Shown here one piece after another: positions 10,091 to 19,854 of a DNA stretch of 64,000 nucleotides (within the stretch, counting starts at the first letter, position 1; each line of letters opens with the position of its first letter). The notes beneath the pieces are model-generated. The model had not been told where the DNA came from. It made no database searches and worked only from the letters and a program-made list of their open reading frames with translations. Origin of the DNA: Shewanella aestuarii (GTDB taxonomy: Bacteria; Pseudomonadota; Gammaproteobacteria; Enterobacterales; Shewanellaceae); the NCBI RefSeq assembly GCF_011765625.1, contig NZ_CP050313.1, forward strand, positions 3,344,501 through 3,408,500. The letters run 5' to 3'. The translations under genes were made by a program, and so were the position numbers.

Positions 10091-11587
10091 ATGAGTTTTG
10101 AAAACCTAGGTCTAAGTGCTGCTATTTTAAAAGCAGTTGCCAAACAAGGTTACGATACCCCATCCCCGATTCAAGCCCAAGCGATCCCCGCAGTACTAAA
10201 ACGCCAAGATGTCATGGCAGCCGCACAAACCGGCACAGGAAAAACAGCTGGCTTTACGCTACCGATTCTCGAACTACTTTCTCAAGGTCAGCCAGCTAAG
10301 CGTCATCATGTTCGTACCTTGGTATTAACTCCAACCCGCGAATTAGCGGCACAAGTACAAGATAGCGTGGCCACTTATGGTAAGCATTTAAGCTTAAAAT
10401 CGGCTGTGGTGTTCGGTGGGGTCTCAATTCAGCCGCAGCTAGCAGCGCTGAAACAAGGTGTCGATATTTTAGTGGCCACCCCTGGGCGTTTATTAGATTT
10501 ATATCAGCAAAAAGCCATTAACTTTGATCAACTTGAGATCTTAGTGCTAGATGAAGCCGATCGCATGCTAGACATGGGCTTTATTCGTGATATCAAAAAG
10601 ATTTTGGCGTTCTTACCGACCAAAAGACAAAACTTAATGTTTTCAGCTACTTTTTCAGATGAAATTCGTGAACTGGCTAAAGGCTTAGTGAATAACCCCG
10701 TTGAAATCTCGGTGACGCCACGCAACAGCACAGCCAATAGCGTTGAGCAAAGTATTTACGCAATTGATAAAACCAGAAAGTCAGCGGCCTTAATTGAATT
10801 AATCAAAACTCAAAAGTGGCATCAGGTGTTGGTGTTCTCACGGACTAAACATGGCGCGAATCGTTTAGCCAAAAGTTTAGACGCTGCTGGTATTTCTGCA
10901 GTAGCGATTCATGGTAATAAAAGCCAGACCGCTCGGACCAATGCATTAGCAGACTTTAAACGCGGCGCAGCGCAGGTGATGGTTGCGACCGACATTGCCG
11001 CCCGCGGCATTGATATTGACCAACTACCTTACGTAGTGAACTTTGACTTGCCCCATGTGCCAGAAGATTATGTTCACCGTATTGGTCGCACAGGTCGCGC
11101 AGGCGCTTCAGGTCAGGCCGTATCATTAGTTAGCCTTGAAGAAGCAAAACTTTTACGTGAAATTGAAAAACTGATTAAACGCGCGATACCTCGCCAAATA
11201 TTAGTCGGGTTTGAAGCAAGCTTTAGCTTTGCCGATACTAACTTAAGCCAGTCTAGCCAACCCAAAAAGGTCATCCATAGCCGCGCACAAAGCAGAAATG
11301 CTAAAGATAACACGGCTCAAAATAATACTGGCAACACGAGCAGGGGTGAGCCTCGTCGCGAAAAGCCTGCCAACAAAAGCAAAAAGCCTGCCCCACGACG
11401 CCAAGATGATGCTGCTAAAGGTAATCCAACTAAGGCGACTAATAAGCAAAACTCGGCTAATCCAAATGCCGCTAAACCCAATACAGCTAAACCTTTTTCT
11501 AAGCCAAGCCATAAAGCAAAAGCTGGTACAGCATCGCCAAAAGTCGATCCTTACGCCAATGCGAAGTTAAAACTTAACAATAAATAG
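10091..11587 (+). CDS. rhlE: ATP-dependent RNA helicase RhlE
   Basis: This 498-residue DEAD-box helicase has every core motif: Q motif [14 protein letters not shown], motif [20 protein letters not shown] in [17 protein letters not shown], and [10 protein letters not shown]. It unwinds short RNA duplexes with ATP in the cytoplasm and belongs to the RhlE group implicated in rRNA maturation and RNA decay. Residues from about 385 to the end form a low-complexity tail rich in Lys, Asn, Ala and Pro, with repeated short Pro-Asn-(Ala/Thr)-Ala-Lys units, typical of the disordered RNA-binding extension. It is monocistronic, followed by a strong bidirectional terminator. Confidence 0.93.
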   Translation: MSFENLGLSAAILKAVAKQGYDTPSPIQAQAIPAVLKRQDVMAAAQTGTGKTAGFTLPILELLSQGQPAKRHHVRTLVLTPTRELAAQVQDSVATYGKHLSLKSAVVFGGVSIQPQLAALKQGVDILVATPGRLLDLYQQKAINFDQLEILVLDEADRMLDMGFIRDIKKILAFLPTKRQNLMFSATFSDEIRELAKGLVNNPVEISVTPRNSTANSVEQSIYAIDKTRKSAALIELIKTQKWHQVLVFSRTKHGANRLAKSLDAAGISAVAIHGNKSQTARTNALADFKRGAAQVMVATDIAARGIDIDQLPYVVNFDLPHVPEDYVHRIGRTGRAGASGQAVSLVSLEEAKLLREIEKLIKRAIPRQILVGFEASFSFADTNLSQSSQPKKVIHSRAQSRNAKDNTAQNNTGNTSRGEPRREKPANKSKKPAPRRQDDAAKGNPTKATNKQNSANPNAAKPNTAKPFSKPSHKAKAGTASPKVDPYANAKLKLNNK

Positions 11588-11617
11588 CTGAATGCGTTTG
11601 GGATCTGCTAGCAAAAA

Positions 11618-11640
11618 AATGGAAGCCCTGTGCTTCCATT
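11618..11640. terminator. bidirectional rho-independent terminator
   Basis: A 9-bp perfect stem (11618-11626 with 11632-11640) has a 5-base loop, with A-rich sequence before and T-rich sequence after. It serves rhlE on the plus strand and the convergent small membrane protein gene on the minus strand. Confidence 0.9.
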
Positions 11641-11651
11641 TTTTATTGAAT

Positions 11652-12044
11652 TTAATTGACGGGCTCACGGGAAATGGTTACCCGCTCTTGGTTAGATAAA
11701 CGGATTTCGATACCATCAAGTGTGGTAATTTTGCTGGCATGAATATCTTTTTTACGTACCTGATACGTTGCTGACATTGCTGCTATCGGTGAGGATATTT
11801 GCACTGTAACCACTTGGTTTTCATCGTACCAATTCCAGCCCCAATAAGCGGCAGTCGCAAGCATAGAGACTGCAATCAAACCATAAACCAGTACTCGATT
11901 AAAAAAAGGGTTTTGTGAACCGCCAAACCGGCCCTGGTCAGCTATAGCCTGCTCAGTTTTACTTACCTTTCGCCCTTTGCGCAGATAAAAAGAGGCACCA
12001 ATTATCACCAGTAATGTAATCAAAATTTTGGTCAGCACAAACAT
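11652..12044 (-). CDS. small membrane protein of unknown function
   Basis: This 130-residue protein is not confidently assigned. A hydrophobic segment near residues 4-22 is followed by a basic loop (YLRKGRKVSK), a second helix near residues 52-70 (VLVYGLIAVSMLATAAYWGW), and a C-terminal periplasmic part of about 60 residues rich in beta-prone stretches. A good GAGGAG ribosome site directly precedes the ATG. It is monocistronic and convergent with rhlE. The topology suggests a small inner-membrane protein with a C-terminal domain outside; I would not guess a function. Confidence 0.7.
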   Translation of the reverse strand: MFVLTKILITLLVIIGASFYLRKGRKVSKTEQAIADQGRFGGSQNPFFNRVLVYGLIAVSMLATAAYWGWNWYDENQVVTVQISSPIAAMSATYQVRKKDIHASKITTLDGIEIRLSNQERVTISREPVN

Positions 12045-12110
12045 CTCCTCTTTGATAAGAATCAGTATTGTACATTAAATAGCAATCAAAACTGTGTTGC
12101 GGCAGACATA

Positions 12111-12137
12111 AAAAAAGGCTGACAACCTTGTCAGCCT
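12111..12137 (-). terminator. rho-independent terminator after the intact subtilase gene
   Basis: A 9-bp stem (12116-12124 with 12129-12137) is followed on the minus strand by a run of six Ts. It lies about 95 bases beyond the stop of the 12230-15817 gene. Confidence 0.85.
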
Positions 12138-12229
12138 AAAACAATTAAGCCTCGCTAAACACTTAATCGTTGATGGAACTTATAATTATCGAATACTTTT
12201 TAGGCTACCCAATTAGAGTAGCCTTATGG

Positions 12230-15200
12230 TTATTTAACCCACTTACGTTGACGTGAAGCCGCAACAAGTAACATTAATAACCATGCCATGCTCATTGCAC
12301 CACCGCTGCTTTTGCTTGGCTCTTCAACCACAGGGGGAACAACCACCGGCGCCGCAGCAACTGTTAATGTAAATGCACTACTTACCGAAAACTCAGCATC
12401 ACTGGCAGTAACAATCACTTCAAAGGTACCGGCTTGGGTTAAGGTGCCAGATAACATCGCACCATCTATGCTTAATGCATCAAGGCCAGAAACGCTATAA
12501 GTCAGTTCATCACCTTCGGCGTCTGCAAACACATCAGTTAAATCAACACTGAATTCGATGCTGCCAGATTCAGTTAGCTGAGTTTCTACATTGCTAAGCG
12601 GGTTAGCTACAGTAGGCGCAGTATTTACTGGCACGTCTACAGGTGCTAAGCCTTCAACTTTAATTAATGTGCCACCTACATTTCGAATCAGATTGGGTGT
12701 TGTTCCAAGCTCAAATAAGCCGTAATAAACCTCACCCTCTTCTAATGGCTGCAATGTTTGACTTGCATCTAAGTAGCCATTTACCTTCATGGTTACATCA
12801 AATACTTCATCTTGAGCAACACTTGTTGGCGCTTCAATATCAAAACTAGCTTGACTGCTGTAATTAACTTGGGTGACACGAACCGTCACATCATCAGCTT
12901 CATCTTCTACAGTGCCACGATAGTTATGCGCCAATATCCAATAGTTACCAGAAACCGGTGTTTCAACAACGCACTTTTCATTTGAGTCTTCTTCACCGCT
13001 AGCACAAACTAACGAGTAAAACATTTCATAAGCATTCGCTTTACCGTCATTGTCCTCATCGATACCTACATACAAGTCCATATCGGGTGAGGTTGTGTCA
13101 GTAATTTCAACGACTAAACGCTTAGTGTAAGGCTTAACAACAATCGCAGTGGTAAATAACACATCTTGGTTGAAGGTTGGGCTATTGCGCTCAACATCAT
13201 TAGATGCGCCAATCGCTGTGCCGCTAAAGCTTTTTGACTTGAATAAACCAAAACCTTTAACTTGAAGCTCATTACTACCCGAAGTCACGATATCTTTAAT
13301 GACAATCGTGTTATCAAGGTTATTGAGCTTAGCTGACACACTATCAACGATTTGGCCTGCTTTAAATCCAATGGTAGCCTGCAAATGAGTATCACTCATG
13401 CTGGTATCAGCATTTTTCAAATTGATATAGCCATGCACCCACTCATCAACAAGGTTGACGTTCGCTGTGGCTTTAATGGTTAACTCAATCGATTCGCCCG
13501 CATTTAATGAAAATTGTGATGGGACAACCTCTAAGGTAAAGCCATCATTTAAATATTCATATTCCGCAGTCCAGCTACTACCTTTCGTCGCAGTGACTGT
13601 TCTGGTCCAACTACAGTTAGAAATACAGTCACTGTTGACCATAGAAGAAGTATTTAAATCGCCAGGGTTACCGCCCATCGAAGGATTAACCGCAAGATAC
13701 TCTTCTTTAGTGATATCCAGTAACAAACCTGCTTTTAATGCATCATTAATACGTAAACTACCTGCACCTTGAACGAAGAAATCTGCTCGCTCTTTAATGC
13801 CATCGAAATCATCATCTTGATAGGTTGTTCTTTGCGCAGTAGACATCATCGCTGACTGTGCTTGAGCAGGTGACCAATCAGGGTGAGAAGCTGCAATCAA
13901 GGCTAATGCACCTGCAACATGCGGGCTAGCCATTGAAGTACCAGAGAACTTCACATAAGGAATATGGCCAGTCTGTCCACTAAAGACACGATCTTCAGCA
14001 TTTGCGGCATAAATATCAACACCTGGTGCTGCAATATCTGGTGAGAAAACATTAGGATACGGTAGGTTAGGACCTCGAGAGGTAAACACACCAGCAATAT
14101 CACCAAGCTCATCATCGGTACCCGCAACACTCGGCGCTATTGTCGCTTGATGATTACTACCACTGGCTAACCATTCGGTCAGTAATTTGCCATCAGCATC
14201 ATTTAAATGGATTGCTGGTAGTACGTGATTATCATCATTAACAGTATCAGCCCCACCTTCTAAGTTAATCAGGATCATGCCACCCGCACCAGCGTCTCTG
14301 ACAATGATACCCTTACGCACACGGGCATTTTGGCCACGCTCGCACACAACAATTTGATCGGATTTAAATGTGTTTTCAGCAAATGGCTCAGTACACATAG
14401 CGTTAGATTCGTCAAAATCTCTTGCCTGTACCACATTGCCAGTAAAACCTTTGGTAATACCACGACCAGTAAACTCTGCTAGGTCTGTTTCACCACCAGT
14501 AAAGTTAATGCTTTTTTCATCGAAGCTAAGGTTATGGGTATAAGCAGCAACCGTTGTCACCCATGGTGTATTGCCAGGAGCGCCAATCGTGCTTGCTGTT
14601 GGACCAGCATTACCTGCCGCTGTAGCAACATGAATACCGGCTTCACGCGCGTTAAGAAATGCTTCTGAACTCACAGAACTCCAAGGATCAGCAGCCGCAC
14701 CACCAACAGAGTAGTTAAGCACTTGAATACCGTTTTCAATCGCATGCTCAAGAGCTTGAATAGTAAACTCAGGGTAACAAGAACCGCTATCATCACAAAC
14801 CTGATAAGAAACTATGTTTGCATGAGGCGCTACGCCGCTGATGTCATCAAACTCAAAAGCACTTTTTTCATTAATAACCGTACCGTCTTCTTCTTCAACT
14901 TCAAGATAATAGTTGACGTTTTTAACCACATTACCCGCAGCGGTCGAAGCTACGTGTGTACCATGTCCGTGGAAATCATAGCCAACTTTAGCTTTATCGG
15001 CTAAATCTGAATAACTTGGGTCATCAAGGTTATCAGCAACGCTTGCACGAAAATCCACTAACTCTGGATAGCTGATAATACCAATCAATTTATTGTTACA
15101 GAATTTAGGGTATTGAACACAGTCACCGTAATACTGGTTTTCACCCAGTGGGTTAGTATGCTCGTAGCCATCATCACCAATAGCTTTAAACGATGGATGA

Positions 15201-15817
15201 CTGGCATTGATACCGGTATCCATAATGCCTACAACAACACCTTCACCTTTAGTGCCAGGAATATCGTTCACACCTGCCCATACTTTTTTCGAACCAATGA
15301 ATTCTGGGCCAGTCGAAGTATGAATATAATGCATCCCTACAGGCTCAACCGTTACCACGTCAGGATCTTTTAAAATGCTGTTTGCTTCAGCCTCATTCAA
15401 CTTAACCGCTAAGGCGTTAGCAACAATTTGATATTGCTGAATTGGCTTAAGTGTGCGGTTAATTTTGCTGCTTAATCTTTGTGTAATCTGGCTTTGCTTG
15501 TTTTCAAGATAACGCTTGTAACTTACGCTGGCTGGAGAATGAATGTTTAATACACCTGCGGCAGTTTTATTGGCTTGATTAGCTTTAATGCTGGTTGCTG
15601 AATAGCCTGTAACAGATCCATCGTAACTTGCTAATGCGCTGTCTTTAAAACGGACAAAATACATGCCGTCATTACGTACTTTATTGGCTCTTTCTAGTTT
15701 TAGTTTTTCTTGGCCAGGATTTATGGTGTTAAGTGGCTTGCCTGAATCAGCATGGCTTGAAAACGCCAATACTGAGCTAACTGCACTAAGAACCAAATAT
15801 TTACTACTTAATTTCAT
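12230..15817 (-). CDS. secreted S8 (subtilisin-like) peptidase with PA, PPC-like and cadherin-like domains and GlyGly-CTERM-like tail
   Basis: This is a 1195-residue exported protease. After the signal peptide (cleavage probably near SSHADS) comes an inhibitor-I9-like propeptide to about residue 150. The catalytic domain has Asp-200 (MDTGI), His-285 (HGHGTHVAS) and Ser-628 (SGTSMASP), all intact. A PA-type insert lies around residues 440-570 between His and Ser. Beyond 720 are an Fn3-like part, a PPC-like part with Asp-rich calcium-type motif (DIDEDNDGKAN region near 930), and an Ig/cadherin-like module near 1070-1160. The end, SGGAMSMAWLLMLL then a basic cluster, resembles the GlyGly-CTERM signal cut by rhombosortase. 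It is downstream of the catalytically dead relative at 15902-19675, with an 84-base gap. Confidence 0.92.
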   Translation of the reverse strand: MKLSSKYLVLSAVSSVLAFSSHADSGKPLNTINPGQEKLKLERANKVRNDGMYFVRFKDSALASYDGSVTGYSATSIKANQANKTAAGVLNIHSPASVSYKRYLENKQSQITQRLSSKINRTLKPIQQYQIVANALAVKLNEAEANSILKDPDVVTVEPVGMHYIHTSTGPEFIGSKKVWAGVNDIPGTKGEGVVVGIMDTGINASHPSFKAIGDDGYEHTNPLGENQYYGDCVQYPKFCNNKLIGIISYPELVDFRASVADNLDDPSYSDLADKAKVGYDFHGHGTHVASTAAGNVVKNVNYYLEVEEEDGTVINEKSAFEFDDISGVAPHANIVSYQVCDDSGSCYPEFTIQALEHAIENGIQVLNYSVGGAAADPWSSVSSEAFLNAREAGIHVATAAGNAGPTASTIGAPGNTPWVTTVAAYTHNLSFDEKSINFTGGETDLAEFTGRGITKGFTGNVVQARDFDESNAMCTEPFAENTFKSDQIVVCERGQNARVRKGIIVRDAGAGGMILINLEGGADTVNDDNHVLPAIHLNDADGKLLTEWLASGSNHQATIAPSVAGTDDELGDIAGVFTSRGPNLPYPNVFSPDIAAPGVDIYAANAEDRVFSGQTGHIPYVKFSGTSMASPHVAGALALIAASHPDWSPAQAQSAMMSTAQRTTYQDDDFDGIKERADFFVQGAGSLRINDALKAGLLLDITKEEYLAVNPSMGGNPGDLNTSSMVNSDCISNCSWTRTVTATKGSSWTAEYEYLNDGFTLEVVPSQFSLNAGESIELTIKATANVNLVDEWVHGYINLKNADTSMSDTHLQATIGFKAGQIVDSVSAKLNNLDNTIVIKDIVTSGSNELQVKGFGLFKSKSFSGTAIGASNDVERNSPTFNQDVLFTTAIVVKPYTKRLVVEITDTTSPDMDLYVGIDEDNDGKANAYEMFYSLVCASGEEDSNEKCVVETPVSGNYWILAHNYRGTVEDEADDVTVRVTQVNYSSQASFDIEAPTSVAQDEVFDVTMKVNGYLDASQTLQPLEEGEVYYGLFELGTTPNLIRNVGGTLIKVEGLAPVDVPVNTAPTVANPLSNVETQLTESGSIEFSVDLTDVFADAEGDELTYSVSGLDALSIDGAMLSGTLTQAGTFEVIVTASDAEFSVSSAFTLTVAAAPVVVPPVVEEPSKSSGGAMSMAWLLMLLVAASRQRKWVK

Positions 15818-15840
15818 TTGATTACCTTACTTGCTAATAG

Positions 15841-15869
15841 AGGGAAAGCCTATTGGCTAGGCTTTCCCT
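15841..15869 (-). other. intercistronic hairpin between the two subtilase-fold genes
   Basis: A perfect 12-bp stem (15841-15852 with 15858-15869, 5-base loop) fills much of the 84-base gap. On the minus strand it is not followed by a T-run, so it is a weak terminator at best; partial termination or mRNA stabilisation between the two genes is more likely. Confidence 0.6.
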
Positions 15870-15901
15870 GATGAGGATTACATCAAACTTGCAATAAGCC
15901 G

Positions 15902-18900
15902 TTAAAAACGACGACGAAGTGCGATTAATCCGGCAAACAAAAGTGAAAGCATACCTAAGCTACCACCACTGTCTTTTTTAAACGTTGATTCAACTGTTAG
16001 CGTATGGCTCGCTTCATTGACGCCATCAGAGGCAATGACAGTGAACTCATGAGTACCTTCAGTTTCAAGCTCGCCTGAAATTTCAGTACCATTGATAGCC
16101 AGTGCACTAAAGCCTGAACCCATTACTATGTAGCTTAAGGCATTACCTTCAGCCTCAATAAATAGCCCTGCGATATCTAACGTGAAACTACCAGATTTGC
16201 CTTTTTTGAAGGTCAACTGTGGCGTAGGTAAAGCAGCCGCAACTTCTTCATTCACAATAGGAGCAACGTCATTGACATCAGTAACCATCACTTTAATGGT
16301 TTCGGTTTCACCAACACTGTTACCTTTTTGAGATGTCACCTTAATTTCAAACTCTTTATTGTTCTCATAATCAATTGCTTCAGGATTCACGACATATAAT
16401 TCGTGAGTCTCTTGATTAATCGCAAAAGGCGTTCCTACAAGGGTATTAGTGATGTGTAGTAAAAATGGTTCAAAGTCTGTCGAGCCGTAGCTGAAGAAAC
16501 CTTGAGTATCTAGCTCGATTTTACCAACTACCGTGCCAACTGATACATTCTCCTCAACGTGGAAGACTTGACCAGCCTTCGCTTTAGCTGCAATAGCACC
16601 GTCATCATCTAGTAATGAGTTGTTACCAATTTGCATGAAGTCATCGTTTACGCTCATCACCATGAACTCTGCAGGGGCTGACGCCATACCAATGCCGCCT
16701 TGAGCAGTAGCAGCTACCGAGGCTATATAAACCTCTTCACCTGGTTGTGCGGTATAAATGGGTGAAAATTCAAGATCCCCCACTGCAACATCTTCAGACA
16801 TAGCCGCAAAACCAACGTGTATCGTGCGATCGTTAGCTACATCATTACAAACTTCTCCACCGGTAAACCAATCAAAGAAACATTGCTGCTCAACTGAATA
16901 CCGACCACCACGGATTGGATTGAACTGCGCAATTGGCTCATATTGTTCTTTACCCGTGTGGCGGTCTGTTTGAATGTGAAAACCAAAGTTTTGGTCAAAA
17001 TCTTCCACGCTATCAAGATCATGGTGGTACATTTCTTCAAGACAAATTTGCGATATCACATTCTTGCCATTGTTGGCAAAATAGGTAGGCAGCTTTGATT
17101 CTTTCATGCGGCCATTAGGGTTACTCCAATCATAAGGAATGTTGTAATCAATCACATAAGTTACAGGCTGGCCCTTGGTATTTAATGAAACACGTGGCTG
17201 GTTAACTTTCTGTGCATCATCCCAAATATAACCGTCAGAAAAACTCTCATTCCAGCCATTTTCTAAGACAATTGATTCATAAAACAAATCATAAGCAAAT
17301 AGTTGCTCACCTCTATCTTGGTAGTTAGCAAGTGTAGTATCAGCACGGTCAAATAAGCTCACCGCGATGTTTAACTTTTTACCACTTGAACACATAGGTT
17401 CATCATAAATACCACCACCAACAGCTCTAATCTTGTGGCCTTTGATATTCTCAAGTTCCGGTTTAATCGTGCGATTTTGCAAAATTAACGGGTAAGCATG
17501 AAAGGTAGTTTCAGAGGTTGAATCATTAACAAATGTAGCCGTATAAGCTTGATAACCGGCATTACCAACCATGTCATCAGGATACAATTCACGTCCCCAA
17601 GCAAGGTGACTCCATTCAGTTTCAAAAGTATCAGGGTTCCAACCTAAATAGGTAGGAAACTCAGTCGCATTAGGACGCTTAGTGATCGTTGTGCTTGGAC
17701 GAGCTTTAACCATCCAACCTAAATTCAGTTCAGGATTACCTTCTGACGCAAGGCTGATATAACCATTTAACTCAGTCGCTTTAAGTTTTTCATCAACATG
17801 ATCTGTGGTCATCATCAATGGCCACTGAGGTAACTTAGTACCATCAACCATCATAGTGACAGGGATCACCACGCTTGAGTTAGCCGGAATGCTAACAGAC
17901 TCAGGTAGGCTAAGCGTAAGCGCAGCATGAGCGGCTTTATCGCCAACCATTTTGAACGATAAGCTGTAAGTTTGTGCGGTATCAGAAACGTTACGTAAAG
18001 TAATATTTTTTTGAACCGTAGCACTGCCAGCAACTTCATGCATGCCAAACTGAACATAAGGCTGATTACTATCTGATTCCCAAGCAACCAATGGCGAGTT
18101 AATTGCTGCATCAATGTTTTCAACACCGTGTCCGATAGAATAAATCTCTGCAGGTGTAATACCATCACTTTCAAGAATGCTATTAATATCCGCGGTGTTA
18201 GCTAATACCGCTTTAATTTCTGCAGGACCAAAGCTTGGGAATTGGCTCTTAATCACGGCAGCAGCGGCAGCAATTCTGGCTACACCGGCCATAGGGCTAG
18301 AGCGCACGCCATATTTAGGCGCAGTTTCATCAGGATTAGAAATTTTTGCAACCGGCTGATTATCAGTCATAGTGACAATTTCTGGTTTTAGCGTTTGTGA
18401 GCCACGAACAGGGCCCATTGCCGCCCACTCAGGAACAACTAATGTTTCACCATCGTCAGCATAGTTAACAGCGCCAACAGTGATTGCAGATGTTGCACTA
18501 CCTTCTGCTGAAATCCAGTTGCGGTGCTTAGCTTCTGCCTGACCATAGATTGAATACTCAGCAAGATCACCCGCATGCGTAACAACGGTAATACCTTGCG
18601 CAGACACTCGCTCTATTAATATTTGAAGTAAGTTAACAGACGCATTGCCGTCGATATCAAAGAAGGCGCCAGCACCTGAGGCTTCTAGTAAGGCAATATC
18701 GATGCGGTCGCTAATGTCACCATCTTGGTTTGGATCAAGGGCATGTTCGAATGCACTGATAATTTTATCAAGGGTAGGACCAGCGGCTGTGATGTATGAT
18801 GGATCCCAGCTTGCGCCTGAAACGTTAGACACTTTATAAGCATGCAGCTTAGCACCGGGCGCTAATTGGTGAACAATACTGGCAAGCTCAGTACCCATAC

Positions 18901-19675
18901 CAGTAGGGTACTCCCAGCCATTCCAAGATACATAACTTAGGTTTTGATCAATTGGGTTAGCATCATTACCGTAGTTTTCACTTGAGAAATCCCAGCCACC
19001 TGCAACAACTTCAGTTGGAAAACCGCTGTATTCAATAGCACCATTTTCTAGAGCTTCTAAGTAGCTGCCTGCTGGCGGTGGTGTTTCAGGATCGTTATTT
19101 TCACCATAGACACCTGAACCACCAAATATCGGTAAAGTGTAATCGATACCGGTAGAAATAATTGCTACGCTAACACCTGCGCCCGCAGATTCATTGCCGG
19201 TATATGGAGGTAGCAAAGCCACCTCTTCATCTGCCATTACGGTAACGTTTTGGTCAAGGCTTTTCACACCTTCTGTCAACTTAACCGTTGAGCTGTTGTT
19301 GGCATTAAACACTTGCTGCACCGCTTCCAGTGCCTTTACTTGCTCAATCGCGCTAGTTTGTAGCTCTACATTAATCATGCTAGCCACTAAACTTGAGCGA
19401 GCGACTAATTTTGCTTGAGGGTCAATAGCCTTAATAGCATTGAAGACTTGGTCTTGGAATGAAGCGACTTCGGCTAAACGTTGTTTGTAGTTTTGCTTAT
19501 TGCCTTGAAGCTCAATAGCGGCGGCAGTATTTAAATACAATGCATAGGTTGTGCGTTCTTGTTGCTGGGTGGCATTAAATGCTGATACTGATTCGGTTTG
19601 AATTTCAGCGTGTAAAGCCCCCGATAAGATGGCGGTAGAAACGCATAAAGCGAGTGTGCCTTTTTTAAAGTTCAT
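15902..19675 (-). CDS. secreted subtilase-fold pseudoprotease with cadherin domain and GlyGly-CTERM-like tail
   Basis: This 1257-residue exported protein has an S8 fold but not its active site. After the signal peptide (to about HAEIQ) and propeptide-like region, the Asp motif reads AIISTGID with Ser-174 instead of Asp; the His motif reads GMGTELAS with Met-260 instead of His; the oxyanion Asn motif reads THAGDLAE with Asp-370; and GTSMA is replaced by RSSPMAG around 459-463. Flanking fold landmarks (LAPGAKLHAYKV, AAAAVIKSQFPSFGPAEIKA) remain. A cadherin-like module lies near 1050-1160 (ending VMVTDVNDVAPIV) and an Ig-like module follows. The tail SGGSLGMLSLLFAGLIALRR is GlyGly-CTERM-like. 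The ATG at 19675 has AAGGA 6 bases upstream; the ATG at 19681 abuts it. It is upstream of the intact protease gene. Confidence 0.88.
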   Translation of the reverse strand: MNFKKGTLALCVSTAILSGALHAEIQTESVSAFNATQQQERTTYALYLNTAAAIELQGNKQNYKQRLAEVASFQDQVFNAIKAIDPQAKLVARSSLVASMINVELQTSAIEQVKALEAVQQVFNANNSSTVKLTEGVKSLDQNVTVMADEEVALLPPYTGNESAGAGVSVAIISTGIDYTLPIFGGSGVYGENNDPETPPPAGSYLEALENGAIEYSGFPTEVVAGGWDFSSENYGNDANPIDQNLSYVSWNGWEYPTGMGTELASIVHQLAPGAKLHAYKVSNVSGASWDPSYITAAGPTLDKIISAFEHALDPNQDGDISDRIDIALLEASGAGAFFDIDGNASVNLLQILIERVSAQGITVVTHAGDLAEYSIYGQAEAKHRNWISAEGSATSAITVGAVNYADDGETLVVPEWAAMGPVRGSQTLKPEIVTMTDNQPVAKISNPDETAPKYGVRSSPMAGVARIAAAAAVIKSQFPSFGPAEIKAVLANTADINSILESDGITPAEIYSIGHGVENIDAAINSPLVAWESDSNQPYVQFGMHEVAGSATVQKNITLRNVSDTAQTYSLSFKMVGDKAAHAALTLSLPESVSIPANSSVVIPVTMMVDGTKLPQWPLMMTTDHVDEKLKATELNGYISLASEGNPELNLGWMVKARPSTTITKRPNATEFPTYLGWNPDTFETEWSHLAWGRELYPDDMVGNAGYQAYTATFVNDSTSETTFHAYPLILQNRTIKPELENIKGHKIRAVGGGIYDEPMCSSGKKLNIAVSLFDRADTTLANYQDRGEQLFAYDLFYESIVLENGWNESFSDGYIWDDAQKVNQPRVSLNTKGQPVTYVIDYNIPYDWSNPNGRMKESKLPTYFANNGKNVISQICLEEMYHHDLDSVEDFDQNFGFHIQTDRHTGKEQYEPIAQFNPIRGGRYSVEQQCFFDWFTGGEVCNDVANDRTIHVGFAAMSEDVAVGDLEFSPIYTAQPGEEVYIASVAATAQGGIGMASAPAEFMVMSVNDDFMQIGNNSLLDDDGAIAAKAKAGQVFHVEENVSVGTVVGKIELDTQGFFSYGSTDFEPFLLHITNTLVGTPFAINQETHELYVVNPEAIDYENNKEFEIKVTSQKGNSVGETETIKVMVTDVNDVAPIVNEEVAAALPTPQLTFKKGKSGSFTLDIAGLFIEAEGNALSYIVMGSGFSALAINGTEISGELETEGTHEFTVIASDGVNEASHTLTVESTFKKDSGGSLGMLSLLFAGLIALRRRF

Positions 19676-19854
19676 GTCCATTCCTTCATGTTATTTATTG
19701 TTATGAACCCCTTTACAGGGCTTTAACCAATTAATAACGTGCTGAGATTGTTCTCACAACAAGACACGACTCACTTAATACTCAAATTTATATCTCTAGT
19801 TATCTTTTTGATATCTTTTAAAGGTCTATTTTATTTAAAAACAGGTATTTAACG

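Noticed and set aside
12202..12224. 7-bp hairpin just after the intact subtilase stop
   Set aside because: On the minus strand it is followed by As and not Ts; the real terminator is at 12111-12137.
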